From: Rhizobium lentis
GTDB taxonomy: Bacteria > Pseudomonadota > Alphaproteobacteria > Rhizobiales > Rhizobiaceae
Assembly: GCF_017352135.1 (NCBI RefSeq)
Contig: NZ_CP071454.1
Location: 4,463,164 to 4,527,163, forward strand
DNA: 64,000 nt
Direction of reading: 5' to 3'
A program made the translations under genes and the position numbers. This document shows positions 27,510 through 35,860 of this stretch, in pieces. The number at the start of each line of letters is the position of its first letter. The first letter of the stretch is position 1. The notes under the pieces were generated by a model. That model was not told the origin of the DNA, made no database searches, and was given only the letters and a program-made list of their open reading frames with translations.

Positions 27510-27908
27510 ATGTCGACAATGCCCGCAAAAATCATCCACCAATCGATCGAGCGCGACTGGCGCGATGTCTATGAGTTCGCCGCCAAGCCGGAGAATATGC
27601 CTCTCTGGGCTTCCGGCCTCGCGAGTGGCCTTGTGCCGAACGATGGCGACTGGATTGCCCATGGCGCTCTCGGCACCGTCAAGGTGAGCTTCGTACCCGC
27701 CAATGAATTCGGCGTGATCGACCATACGGTGACGATCGAATCCGGGCTTAGGGTCTATAATGCGTTGCGCATCGTGCCGAACGGCGACGGCTGCGAGGTC
27801 ATGTTTACGCTGCTGCGCCTGCCTGGCATGACGGACGCACAGTTTTCCGCCGATGCCGCCCATGTCGAGAAGGATCTCGCTATGCTGAAAGCCCTGATGG
27901 AGAGATAG
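27510..27908 (+). CDS. SRPBCC family (START-like) protein
   Basis: 132 aa single-domain protein with the polyketide cyclase/dehydrase-like pattern: IHQSIERDWRDVYEFAAKPENMPLW at the N-terminus, central beta-strands with DHTVTIESGLRVYNALRIVPNGDGCEV, and a C-terminal long helix (FSADAAHVEKDLAMLKALME). Ligand unknown. Its TAG stop is immediately followed by the ATG of the VOC gene, so the two are coupled. Confidence 0.82.
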   Translation: MSTMPAKIIHQSIERDWRDVYEFAAKPENMPLWASGLASGLVPNDGDWIAHGALGTVKVSFVPANEFGVIDHTVTIESGLRVYNALRIVPNGDGCEVMFTLLRLPGMTDAQFSADAAHVEKDLAMLKALMER

Positions 27909-28268
27909 ATGGCCGATAAGACAGAAAACCACGATCGTCGTATTGATTATGTTGAGTTCAACGTCGCCGACATCGCCGCCGCCAAGGCCTTTTACGGCTC
28001 GGCCTTCGGCTGGCGTTTCACCGATTACGGGCCGAACTATTGCGAATTCGACGATGGCCGGCTGAAGGGCGGCTTCACCGATTTCGGACCCGTGCGGCCG
28101 GGCGGCCCGCTCGTTGTCGTCTACGCCAGAGATCTGGAGGAGGTGCTGACGTCGGTCGAGAAGGCCGGCGGCACGATCGTCCGGCCGATCACCGATTTTC
28201 CCGGCGGTCGCCGCTTCCATTTCCTTGATCGTGACGGTTACGAACTCGCCGTCTGGGCGACTGCCTGA
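27909..28268 (+). CDS. VOC family (glyoxalase-like) protein
   Basis: 119 aa. RIDYVEFNVADIAAAKAFYGSAFGW begins the first beta-alpha-beta module and FHFLDRDGYELAVW ends the second, the paired vicinal oxygen chelate fold. Such proteins dimerise and either bind metals for isomerase or dioxygenase chemistry or act as binding proteins. No conserved metal triad can be fixed from sequence alone. Directly abuts the SRPBCC gene. Its last 80 bases overlap the 3' end of the PAS gene on the other strand. Confidence 0.85.
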   Translation: MADKTENHDRRIDYVEFNVADIAAAKAFYGSAFGWRFTDYGPNYCEFDDGRLKGGFTDFGPVRPGGPLVVVYARDLEEVLTSVEKAGGTIVRPITDFPGGRRFHFLDRDGYELAVWATA

Positions 28269-29007
28269 CGGGAGGGGGTTGATCAAGCAATCCAGGCCGC
28301 CGATCGAGATCTTCCATGACGATCAGCGCGCCGATCACCGTGCCGCCGGCATCGCGCAGCGGCGTCATGCGACAGCGCATCTGCCGCGGTCCGACCGGGC
28401 GTTCATAGCTATAGTCGATCTGCTCTCCGGCAAAGCAGGCGTCCAGCTTGTGCCTGGCGCATTCGGCAAACCGCTCTTCACCGATGAATTCGCACAGGTG
28501 ACGGCCGATGAGCTCCATCGGCTTCCTGTTGAGATGGATGCAATTGGCCGAATTGGAATAGAGATAACGGTAATCCCTTGTCAGCACGGCGACGCGGTCC
28601 GGCAAGCTTTCGAGGATCGCCGCATTGAGGAACTGACCATTGTCGGTGTCCGGTACATAGGCCGCGGGCGGTTCGATGCGCACATCCTGTGGCAAGGGTG
28701 TGCGCCAATCCGGCCCATGCGGACCGAAATAGCGGTCGAGAAGATAAGACAGCACCGCCGTATGCTCCGTTACGCTGGCGCTGTCATCGGCATCCCGCCG
28801 AATCATGTGACTCACAAACTGCAGTTGCATGTAGACTTCGAGCAGATTGGCCGCCCGACAGGCGAGGATCGCCTCGACCAGGGGTTCGACATGCCGGTCA
28901 AGCGCCATGACGCGCTGGTCGTCACCCAGGCGGATAGCATCCTCAATTTGCGCGCAACGCAAGGAAAAGGCTCGAAAAAGCTCCAGCAAGACGCCTCCAA
29001 CTCCCAT
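28189..29007 (-). CDS. PAS domain-containing protein
   Basis: About 272 aa from ATG 29007. The N-terminal 120 residues are helical (RVMALDRHVEPLVEAILACRAANLLEVYMQ). A PAS domain covers about residues 130-240: LESLPDRVAVLTRDYRYLYSNSANC, LIGRHLCEFIG, YERPVGPRQMRCRMTPLRDAGGTVIGALIVMEDL. No output domain is attached, so it may be a partner-type sensor. The last 30 residues are Arg/Gln-rich and overlap the VOC gene antisense by 80 bases; the true stop may have been lost. The start is uncertain since no good ribosome site is seen. Confidence 0.7.
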   Translation of the reverse strand: MGVGGVLLELFRAFSLRCAQIEDAIRLGDDQRVMALDRHVEPLVEAILACRAANLLEVYMQLQFVSHMIRRDADDSASVTEHTAVLSYLLDRYFGPHGPDWRTPLPQDVRIEPPAAYVPDTDNGQFLNAAILESLPDRVAVLTRDYRYLYSNSANCIHLNRKPMELIGRHLCEFIGEERFAECARHKLDACFAGEQIDYSYERPVGPRQMRCRMTPLRDAGGTVIGALIVMEDLDRRPGLLDQPPPVRQSPRRRVRNRHDQGNGSGDRRENR

Positions 29008-29171
29008 TGTCCCAAGAGACGAGCTAACCCGGCTACGGCGGCATCTCTCAGAAATGCGCCCTGCGGTAGACTTTATTCGCGTCCTGGTGGTAACCGGTAA
29101 CATGAAGTGTATTCGGTTTCAATCCGAGAGCACCTGCCGCTTTTCACCGCTGATAAATCAGGGTTTCCTTT

Positions 29172-30107
29172 TCAAGGCGCGAGCCTTTTCTTGATTTGCC
29201 AGCGGTCGTGATACCACAGCCACTGTTCCGGATATTCCCGCACCCAGCTCTCCACCTTGTCGTTGAGCAATTGGGCAGCCGCCGACAGGTCGAGATTGCC
29301 CTTGGCGTCGCGCGGCATCTCCATCCGCGGTTCGATTTCAAGCCGGTAGCGATTCCCCGGCAGGCGGATGCAGCGTGCCGGATAGACCTCGCAATCGAAC
29401 TGGCGCACCAGCTTCGGCAGCAGCGGATTGGTCTTCACCTCGCGCCCGAAAAAGGTGCCCTTCAGCCCCTTGCCGAACTTCTGGTCGACGAGCACGCCCA
29501 CGCCCTGACCCGCTTCCAGCTGGCGCGCAAGCGCGAAGGAGGAGCCGGCATGCGAGGGCACCAGCTTGCCCATGCGGGCGCTGCGGAAGTCGAACACTTT
29601 CTTGGCGACATAGGGATTGTTCGGCGGCCGGAAGAGCACGGTAACAGTGAGCCCGAAGGCAGCGCCCGCCACCGGCAGCAGCTCGAAATTGGCGGTGTGG
29701 CCGGTAAACACGATGAAGGGGCGCGGATTGTCCCGCAGGTCCAGGAAGATCGGGATACCCGATACCTCCACCCTGCCCGGCTCCGGCCGTTCGGGATCGT
29801 AGTCGAACAGCTGGTCTAGGAAAACATATTCGGCCGCGAGTCGGCCCATATTGCCCCAGCTGCCGAGCGCGATCTCCTCGATCTCGGCATCGCTCTTTTC
29901 AGGGAACGCATTGCGCAAATTGACGAGCATCAGCCTGTGGCGGCGGGTCCGCCGGCCGAGGCGGCGCATTATGCGGTCGGCGAAACGAATCGCGCCATCA
30001 GCCGGAAACAGCTTCAGCACGTTGAGGAAGCCGAACATCGCCTGCGCCACCAGCCATTGCTGGAAATTCCTGAGCGCCAGAACGATCCGGGTGATGAACA
30101 GCTTCAC
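29172..30107 (-). CDS. lpxXL: Lipid A very-long-chain fatty acid acyltransferase LpxXL
   Basis: 311 aa inner-membrane LpxL/HtrB-superfamily acyltransferase. An N-terminal membrane segment is followed by the HX4E catalytic motif TGHTANFELLP (His137, Glu142) and later VDQKFGKGLKGTFFG. In rhizobia LpxXL transfers 27-hydroxyoctacosanoate from AcpXL to lipid A. Last gene of the acpXL cluster, six bases after the alcohol dehydrogenase stop, which fits terminal attachment of the chain made by the upstream enzymes. Confidence 0.93.
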   Translation of the reverse strand: MKLFITRIVLALRNFQQWLVAQAMFGFLNVLKLFPADGAIRFADRIMRRLGRRTRRHRLMLVNLRNAFPEKSDAEIEEIALGSWGNMGRLAAEYVFLDQLFDYDPERPEPGRVEVSGIPIFLDLRDNPRPFIVFTGHTANFELLPVAGAAFGLTVTVLFRPPNNPYVAKKVFDFRSARMGKLVPSHAGSSFALARQLEAGQGVGVLVDQKFGKGLKGTFFGREVKTNPLLPKLVRQFDCEVYPARCIRLPGNRYRLEIEPRMEMPRDAKGNLDLSAAAQLLNDKVESWVREYPEQWLWYHDRWQIKKRLAP

Positions 30108-30113
30108 GTGGGG

Positions 30114-31142
30114 TCAATCCATCTTCAGAATGATCTTGCCGAAGATCTGGCGCGATTCCATCCGTTCCAGCGCCCGGTCGATATCGTCGAAGCCGACCTC
30201 GGTGTCGATGACGGGATGAACGAGCCCGCGGCCCATCTTCTGCATCGCATCCGCCATGTTCTCCATGCGGCAGCCGAAGGAGCCGAGCAGCTTCAATTGC
30301 TGCTGGAACAGCATCATAAGGTTCATCTCGGTGGAAACGCCCGAGGTCGAACCGCAGGTGACGAGACGCCCGCCACGCTTCATGCAGAGCATCGAACCCG
30401 CCCAGGTATCCTTGCCGACATGTTCGAAGACGACGTCGACGCCCTTCTTCTTGGTAAGCTTGCGCACCACGCCTTCAAAACGGTCGGACCGGTAGTTAAT
30501 GACGTGATCGGCGCCGAGCGCCTTGGCCTTCTCGATCTTGTCGTCGGAACCGACGGTGGTGATAACAGTGCAGCCTATCTTCTTGGCGAGCTGGATCGCC
30601 GCTGTGCCGATGCCGGAGCCGCCGGCATGGACGAGGATGGTTTCGCCGGGCTCGAGTTTGGCATTGTCGAACAGCATGTGCTCGACCGTGCCGAAGGTCA
30701 CAGGCGCAAGTGCCGCGCCGATCGCATCGACACCGGGAGGCGCGGGAACCAGGAGACGCGCCGGCAGGTTCACCTTCTCCTGCGCGAAGCCATCGAGATG
30801 GAAACCGTGCACGCCGGAGACGTGTTCGCAGAGATTGTCGCGGCCTTCGCGACATGGACGGCAGAGGCCGCAGGTGCGCGCGCCATAGATCGAGACCAGC
30901 TGGCCAGGCAGCACGTTGGCGACGCCTGGCCCGATCGCCTCGACGACGCCGGAGGCTTCCGCGCCGATGACGAGCGGCATCTTGCGCTTGGCAAAGGCCA
31001 TGCCGCGCCAGCCCCAGACGTCGATATGGTTGAGCGCGACCGCCTTGACGCGCAGCGTCACCTCGCCCGCAGCAGGCGCGTCCGGTTCCGGCAGATCGGT
31101 GATCTCAAGCTTGCGGTCGTCGATCAGTTGCAAAGCGCGCAT
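30114..31142 (-). CDS. Zinc-type alcohol dehydrogenase/quinone reductase family protein of the acpXL cluster
   Basis: 342 aa medium-chain dehydrogenase. The structural zinc loop CGLCRPCREGRDNLC is intact, and the cofactor site VHAGGSGIGTAAIQLAKKIG is the NADPH-binding fold. In homologous rhizobial clusters this ORF (often called adhXL or adh2XL) is thought to act in very-long-chain fatty acid synthesis, perhaps as the enoyl or keto reduction step; that role is from cluster context, not residues. Lies between the ketosynthase and lpxXL genes. Confidence 0.88.
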   Translation of the reverse strand: MRALQLIDDRKLEITDLPEPDAPAAGEVTLRVKAVALNHIDVWGWRGMAFAKRKMPLVIGAEASGVVEAIGPGVANVLPGQLVSIYGARTCGLCRPCREGRDNLCEHVSGVHGFHLDGFAQEKVNLPARLLVPAPPGVDAIGAALAPVTFGTVEHMLFDNAKLEPGETILVHAGGSGIGTAAIQLAKKIGCTVITTVGSDDKIEKAKALGADHVINYRSDRFEGVVRKLTKKKGVDVVFEHVGKDTWAGSMLCMKRGGRLVTCGSTSGVSTEMNLMMLFQQQLKLLGSFGCRMENMADAMQKMGRGLVHPVIDTEVGFDDIDRALERMESRQIFGKIILKMD

Positions 31143-31199
31143 GGCAAAATCCCTCGCCTCGAAGGCGTTCGTCTTGTCTTAAAAATTGTCGGGAACCGC

Positions 31200-32486
31200 T
31201 TAAGCCGGTTCGAGCGCCATGACAAGGCTGGCATTCTGCCCGCCGAAGCCGAAAGAGTTGGAAAGCACGGCCGAAACCTCGGCTTCCCGCTTCTTGTTCG
31301 GCACGACGTCGAGCACGATCGACGGATCGGGATTGTTGTAGTTGATCGTCGGCGGCAGCGTGCCGGTCAGCATCGTCTGCAGCGAGAACACCGCTTCGAC
31401 CGCACCGGCCGCCGTCAGCGTATGGCCGATCATCGACTTGTTGGACGAGACAGGAATGCGAACCAGCTTCTCGCCGAAGACGGCGGACATGGAGCCATAT
31501 TCCATCTTGTCGTTTTCAGGTGTCGACGTGCCATGGGCGTTGATATAGCCGATATCGTCCTCGCTCATACCGGCATCGGCAAGGGCCGCCCGGATCGTTG
31601 CGATCGCAGGGCCGCCATCGGGTGACGAGCGGGTACGGTGGAAGCTGTCGGCCTTGTCGCCGGCGCCCTTCATGATGCCCAGCACCTTGGCGCCGCGGGC
31701 AACCGCCGATTCCAGAGATTCCAGCACCAGCGTCGCCGCACCCTCGGCAATGACGAAGCCGTCGCGATCCTTGCTGAACGGCTTGGAGGCCTTGGTCGGC
31801 GGATCGTTCTGCGTCGAAAGGGCCGAAAGCAGCGAGAAGCGGATCAGCGCTTCCGCACTCAGCGAACCGTCGGTCGCAACTGTCAGCGCACGCTCGGTAC
31901 GGCCTTGGCGGATCGCCTCGATACCGAGCTGGATTGCGGTGACGCCGGAGGCGCAGGCCGTCGACAGCGTGACGGGAAGGCCTCGCGTGCCGAACCGGTC
32001 GGCAAGACGTTCGGAAATCGCGCCGAACAAGGCCGCCTCGTGGAAGGCGGGGTCCGGCCGCTGGCGCAACGCCGTCAGGAAGCGCTCATAAGCGTCGCCC
32101 GGATGGTCGGCAGCCGGCGAGCGATCTGCAAGTTCGAAGCGTGCGCTCCATTCCGGCTCGATCGGCGGCGCGGCGAGGAACAGCGGGCCATTGAAATCGC
32201 CGGAGATGCCGGCATCGGCAAGCGCCTCGATGGTCGTCTCGCGCGCAAAGGCGTAGGAGCGTTCGACGGCGTTCGGTACCGGAATCTCAATGAAATCGAC
32301 GGTTCCGGCGATCCGCGTCGACAGACCTTCGGTCGGGAAACGGTTGATCACGTGGATGCCGGAGGTGCCGGAGGAAAGGGCCGCCCAATTGTCCTTCAGT
32401 CCCTGGCCGAGCGAAGTGATGATGCCCATGCCGGTCACTGCGACAATCGGCCGGCCGAGATGATCCTTGTAAGCGGAAGCTGTCAT
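31200..32486 (-). CDS. fabF1XL: Beta-ketoacyl-ACP synthase II-type, catalytically complete
   Basis: 428 aa thiolase-fold condensing enzyme with the full Cys-His-His set: Cys178 in STACASG, His318 in NAHGTST and His355 in SMIGHTLTAAG, with Lys350 before it. It would elongate AcpXL-bound chains towards C28. It lies 10 bases after the second ketosynthase-like gene, whose product lacks Cys and one His, suggesting an active/inactive heterodimer. The number in the gene name follows my memory of the R. leguminosarum cluster and could be swapped. An insertion near residues 105-155 (PPIEPEWSARF to DPAFHE) is longer than in housekeeping FabF. Confidence 0.88.
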   Translation of the reverse strand: MTASAYKDHLGRPIVAVTGMGIITSLGQGLKDNWAALSSGTSGIHVINRFPTEGLSTRIAGTVDFIEIPVPNAVERSYAFARETTIEALADAGISGDFNGPLFLAAPPIEPEWSARFELADRSPAADHPGDAYERFLTALRQRPDPAFHEAALFGAISERLADRFGTRGLPVTLSTACASGVTAIQLGIEAIRQGRTERALTVATDGSLSAEALIRFSLLSALSTQNDPPTKASKPFSKDRDGFVIAEGAATLVLESLESAVARGAKVLGIMKGAGDKADSFHRTRSSPDGGPAIATIRAALADAGMSEDDIGYINAHGTSTPENDKMEYGSMSAVFGEKLVRIPVSSNKSMIGHTLTAAGAVEAVFSLQTMLTGTLPPTINYNNPDPSIVLDVVPNKKREAEVSAVLSNSFGFGGQNASLVMALEPA

Positions 32487-32496
32487 ATCTCTCTCC

Positions 32497-33702
32497 TCAC
32501 GCCTCTGCCGAAAGAACGGCGACGCCCTCGCCGCGCTGGTGTCCGACGGTCGTTACGACGGCCGCTTTCGTGCCTGCCTTCATCGGCGCCTCATGGGCGG
32601 CGTCGAAGGGCGGGACCTTGGCCTTGGCATCGATGGCAAGGGCTGCGAGCGCCAGCCCTAGCGGGAACTGCGCTTCGATCGTGTGACCGGAAACGCCGCC
32701 GAAGCCGCGGATCGCCGCACCCGGAAGCTGATGCTCCAGCACTGCCTTTTCGCGGGCAGCGATCTCGTGCATGCCGGTCGAGCCGGAAAAGATCGCCGTG
32801 CTCTCCGGCGACAGGTCGGCGGCTGGCTTCAATAGCCGTTCCAGCCGTACTTCGAAATTGCCGGCGGCGCGGTTGCCGCGATCGCCTTCGACGGCACTGA
32901 TCGTCGCATAGATATGCGCGCCCCGCTCTTCCGCATGCTTGCGCGATTCCAGCACCAGGAAGGCGCCGGCCGAACCGGTGATCATGCCGCCGCCTTCGAG
33001 GTCCGAGCGCGACCAGAGCGGCGCCCATTCGCCGCGCGTGTGCGCACCGATTGCCTCTGTGAGTAAGATCATGTCGGGCCGTTCGGCAGCGAAGGCGCCG
33101 CCAACGAGCGCATGGGTGGATTCGCCGGAGCGGATGCGCCAGAAGGCCGTCTCGACTGCGGAAACGCCCGATGCTTCCTCGCCCATGAAGGTGCGCGAGG
33201 AGCCGGTGACCTTGTGAACGATCGATATGTTGCCGGCCAGCAGGTTGGAAAGCTGCGCCAGGAAAAGCGTCGGCCTCAGCTCCGTCGTGAGCTTCTCGTT
33301 CAAGAGCAGTTCGCGGTCGTTGCGCTTCAGGCCCTCGTCGACGATCAGCGTATCGACGTTGATGTCGCGCTCGCCGCCGCCGGCCGCCACGATCATATCC
33401 ATCGTGCCGCAAGCTTCGATATTGTCCTTGAAGCCGGCATCATCGAGCGCGAGACCCGCGGCAAAGACGCCGATGCGCTGCCAGTTTTCCATCTGGCGCT
33501 GGTCGCCGCGCTTGGCGATCTGCTGCGACCAGTCGATCTCGGGCAGCGGATGCACCGGATAGGGTTTGAATTTCTCGGTCTCGACGATCGCTTTCGGTGT
33601 GCTTTCTGCCGAAAGCAGCGCGATATGCGCTTCCTTGCCGACGCCCTGACAGGTGACGATGCCGACGCCTGAAATGACGACGTCGTTTGCAGCCTTGCTC
33701 AT
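32497..33702 (-). CDS. fabF2XL: Ketosynthase-fold protein lacking catalytic Cys (chain-length-factor-like)
   Basis: 401 aa, thiolase fold recognisable from VVISGVGIVTCQGVG at the N-terminus, SAGAFLVLESRKHAEERGA in the middle and GVSGHTIEAQFPLGLA near the C-terminus. At the position of the nucleophile the sequence reads TGSSRTFMGEEASG, with no Cys, and the first catalytic His motif is replaced by IFSGSTGMHEIA. Only the last His is kept. Type II polyketide chain-length factors are built this way and pair with an active ketosynthase. Overlaps fabZ by four bases and precedes the active partner by 10. Confidence 0.85.
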   Translation of the reverse strand: MSKAANDVVISGVGIVTCQGVGKEAHIALLSAESTPKAIVETEKFKPYPVHPLPEIDWSQQIAKRGDQRQMENWQRIGVFAAGLALDDAGFKDNIEACGTMDMIVAAGGGERDINVDTLIVDEGLKRNDRELLLNEKLTTELRPTLFLAQLSNLLAGNISIVHKVTGSSRTFMGEEASGVSAVETAFWRIRSGESTHALVGGAFAAERPDMILLTEAIGAHTRGEWAPLWSRSDLEGGGMITGSAGAFLVLESRKHAEERGAHIYATISAVEGDRGNRAAGNFEVRLERLLKPAADLSPESTAIFSGSTGMHEIAAREKAVLEHQLPGAAIRGFGGVSGHTIEAQFPLGLALAALAIDAKAKVPPFDAAHEAPMKAGTKAAVVTTVGHQRGEGVAVLSAEA

Positions 33703-34181
33703 CCAACCACTCCCTGCGCTGCGATCGCTTCGAGAAGCCCGACCTCGCCGGCGCGTTTTTTCACGATATCGCCGAGCGGAACCTCGCTGAAGGGCATGGT
33801 GCGCAGTTTCAGCTGCGCATCGCAGACCTTCTTGCCGCCGCTGGTGATCTTGGCCTTGGTGACCGCGAAACCCGAACCGTCATGCTCCAGCACCGCCTCG
33901 ATGTCGAGCACGGCTTCCGGCTCGACGAAGGTGCGCATCTTGGCGCCGTCGACCGACATCAGGAACGGCATGGCGGCAAAATCGGTGGCGGCAAGCACCA
34001 GCATGCCGGAGGCCTGCGCCATGGTCTCGATCAGAAGCACGCCGGGAACCAGCGGCATGCCAGGAAAATGGCCCTCGAAAACGGGGCTCTTGGCCGGCAC
34101 GACGGACCGCGCCGTCAGCGTCCCCTTCTTCAGGTCCACCGCTTCGACGCGGTCAATCATCTGGAAATATTCCAGCAGCAT
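33699..34181 (-). CDS. fabZXL: 3-hydroxyacyl-ACP dehydratase, FabZ type
   Basis: 160 aa hotdog-fold dehydratase from ATG 34181 (MLLEYFQMIDRVEAVD). The active-site helix segment reads GHFPGMPLVPGVLLIETMAQ, with His and Glu in FabZ spacing. It would remove water from 3-hydroxyacyl-AcpXL during very-long-chain elongation. The last four bases overlap the start of the next gene. The ORF extends upstream to 34241 without similarity. Confidence 0.9.
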   Translation of the reverse strand: MLLEYFQMIDRVEAVDLKKGTLTARSVVPAKSPVFEGHFPGMPLVPGVLLIETMAQASGMLVLAATDFAAMPFLMSVDGAKMRTFVEPEAVLDIEAVLEHDGSGFAVTKAKITSGGKKVCDAQLKLRTMPFSEVPLGDIVKKRAGEVGLLEAIAAQGVVG

Positions 34182-34267
34182 TCGGATCCTCCGGCCGGCT
34201 GGCCAGAACCGCCCGCCGGTGACGCCCGAAGCGCCTCGCACTTCAGGTCTTTGCTTTTGTGCCTGCC

Positions 34268-34305
34268 GTTATCCCAAAACCGCTGCACACTTTTGGACGG
34301 CGTGC
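34268..34305. repeat. CAAAACCG...CACTTTTG palindromic element (copy 1)
   Basis: CCCAAAACCGCTGCACACTTTTGGACGG forms a stem of CCAAAA with TTTTGG. A close relative occurs at 44714-44755. Here it lies between acpXL and fabZ, so if it is a terminator it would reduce read-through into the downstream genes. Confidence 0.45.
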
Positions 34306-34377
34306 ACTAGTTAGGAACGAAACCGCCCGGCCGCCATAGTCAGGGCGGCAGGGCGTTCAAAAAGATTGATATGTCGC

Positions 34378-34656
34378 TCAGGCCTTGGCGGCTTTGAGCT
34401 CGTCGATCTTGGCGCAAAGGTTTTTCAGCACGAAATATTCTTCGGTGGAAACCTTGCCCTCGTTGACTTCCTGCGTCCACTTTTCGAGGGGGATCTTGAT
34501 GCCGAATTCCTTGTCGATCGCAAAGACGATGTCGAGGAAATCGAGGCTGTCGATACCGAGGTCGTCGATCGTATGGCTCTCCGGCGTGATCGTGGCGCGA
34601 TCGATCTCGCTGGTTTCTGCAATAATGTCGGCAACTTTATCGAATGTAGCGGTCAC
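34378..34656 (-). CDS. acpXL: Acyl carrier protein AcpXL
   Basis: 92 aa acidic carrier protein. The phosphopantetheine site is Ser37 in [15 protein letters not shown]. The length and sequence ([26 protein letters not shown]) match the specialised AcpXL that carries 27-hydroxyoctacosanoate for rhizobial lipid A rather than housekeeping AcpP. Start GTG at 34656 with GAGGT eight bases upstream; the longer ORF to 35043 is not credible. First gene of the cluster running to lpxXL. Confidence 0.95.
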
Positions 34657-34908
34657 GCGCTGTACCTCATGAAATGACGATTTAAACCCCCTCATAGGCA
34701 AATCCATTTCAAAAGCCAATGCTTTCGTCCCAGCCTCAGGGCGATTTGCCGGCCGGGTGTTGCCTAAACAGCAATCGAAACCGGCCTCTGGGAAGCGCGG
34801 CACGGGCCCCGAGGCCGAAGGAGCGTTCCGCCGCCGAGGTGAAGAGCCGCCCGAATCAAGCCGGCGAACACCGCCGCGCAGCGGGAGCACCTCGAACATT
34901 GATGAACT

Positions 34909-34922
34909 TTGATCTGAATCAA
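34909..34922. promoter_or_regulatory. Distal anaerobox of fnrN
   Basis: TTGATCTGAATCAA, a perfect match to the FNR/FixK consensus TTGAT-N4-ATCAA, 108 bases before the fnrN start. Its centre is 31 bp from that of the proximal box. Spacing relative to the likely transcript start is about -41 to -45, an activating position. The remainder of the 374-base gap 34657-35030 must also hold the acpXL promoter; no clear one is seen. Confidence 0.8.
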
Positions 34923-34939
34923 ATCGTCGTCGCAGCCAT

Positions 34940-34953
34940 TTGATAATCATCAA
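34940..34953. promoter_or_regulatory. Proximal anaerobox of fnrN
   Basis: TTGATAATCATCAA, a second perfect FNR/FixK consensus site. Its position close to the expected start of transcription would make it repressive. A distal activating and proximal repressing box pair is the arrangement described for R. leguminosarum fnrN autoregulation. Confidence 0.8.
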
Positions 34954-35030
34954 GCCGCGCCGGAATCGCGGCAACCGCGATTGTCGCGCAATCGGTCGGG
35001 AAGGCCTTGGCATGTTGAAGGAACCAGGAC

Positions 35031-35750
35031 ATGGATGTCGCAAGCAGTGAGGTTTTCGCGGCCGTCGTTCCCCTCGCCTGCCGTTCCTGCCAGGCGCGGC
35101 ACGGCGTCGTCTGCGGCGCCTTGTCGAACGACCAGTTGAAGGAACTCAACCGCCACTCGCTGCGCCGCAAGGTCGATGCCGGCTGCGAGATCATCGCTCA
35201 GGGCGCGGAAAGCTCTTTCTATTCGAACATCATGCGTGGAGTGGTGAAGCTCTGCAAGGTGATGCCGGACGGGCGCCAGCAGATCGTCGGCCTGCAATTC
35301 GCCCCCGAATTCGTCGGCAGGCCTTTTGTGCGCGAAAGCACGCTGTCGGCCGAGGCTGCGACCGATGCCGAAATCTGCGTATTCCCCCGAAATCTGCTCG
35401 ACCGCATGATATCGGAAACACCGGAACTGCAGCGCAGGCTGCACGATCAGGCGCTGAGAGAACTCGACGCAGCACGCGAATGGATGCTGACGCTCGGCCG
35501 GCGCACGGCGGAAGAGAAGGTCGCAAGCCTGCTTTACCTCATTGCCACCCATGCCGAACCGCAGACGGCCGTCAGCACCGCCTTCGATCTGCCGCTGTCG
35601 CGCGCCGAGCTCGCCGATTTTCTCGGGCTGACGATCGAAACCGTCAGCCGGCAGATGACCAGGTTGCGCAAGCGGGGTGTCATCCTGATGGAGAACTCCA
35701 GGCATATTGTCGTTCCCGACATGGATGAACTGGAGCGGATCAGCGCGTAA
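35031..35750 (+). CDS. fnrN: Oxygen-responsive Crp/Fnr regulator FnrN
   Basis: 239 aa. The N-terminal Cys cluster [12 protein letters not shown] (Cys17, Cys20, Cys28) plus Cys116 match the four ligands of the oxygen-labile [4Fe-4S] cluster of FNR proteins. A cyclic-nucleotide-like domain follows, then the helix-turn-helix [21 protein letters not shown], where E-SR specifies TTGAT half sites. Two such sites lie in its own promoter. FnrN activates microaerobic genes such as fixNOQP in rhizobia. An AAGGAACCAGGAC stretch precedes the ATG. Confidence 0.93.
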   Translation: MDVASSEVFAAVVPLACRSCQARHGVVCGALSNDQLKELNRHSLRRKVDAGCEIIAQGAESSFYSNIMRGVVKLCKVMPDGRQQIVGLQFAPEFVGRPFVRESTLSAEAATDAEICVFPRNLLDRMISETPELQRRLHDQALRELDAAREWMLTLGRRTAEEKVASLLYLIATHAEPQTAVSTAFDLPLSRAELADFLGLTIETVSRQMTRLRKRGVILMENSRHIVVPDMDELERISA

Positions 35751-35860
35751 TGAAATCTGACGTCGAATTCGAATTCAGGCGCTGATCCGAGATCAGCGCG
35801 TAATGGAGATCTGACGTCGAATTCGGATTCAGGTGCTAATCCCAGATCAGCGCGTGATGA
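35738..35860. repeat. Tandem repeat of about 53 bp spanning the ends of two convergent genes
   Basis: Unit 1 at 35738-35790 and unit 2 at 35791-35844 are close copies starting GATCAGCGCGTAATG and containing ATCTGACGTCGAATTC; a partial third unit begins at 35845. Unit 1 begins inside the fnrN stop region and unit 3 forms the 3' end of the L,D-transpeptidase gene. Each unit can fold (GATCAGCGC with GCGCTGATC), so it may act as a bidirectional transcription end. Confidence 0.75.

Noticed and set aside
29937..31625. 562-codon plus-strand open frame
   Set aside because: Antisense to lpxXL, adh and the ketosynthase gene; His/Arg/Asp-rich composition typical of shadow frames in high-GC DNA.
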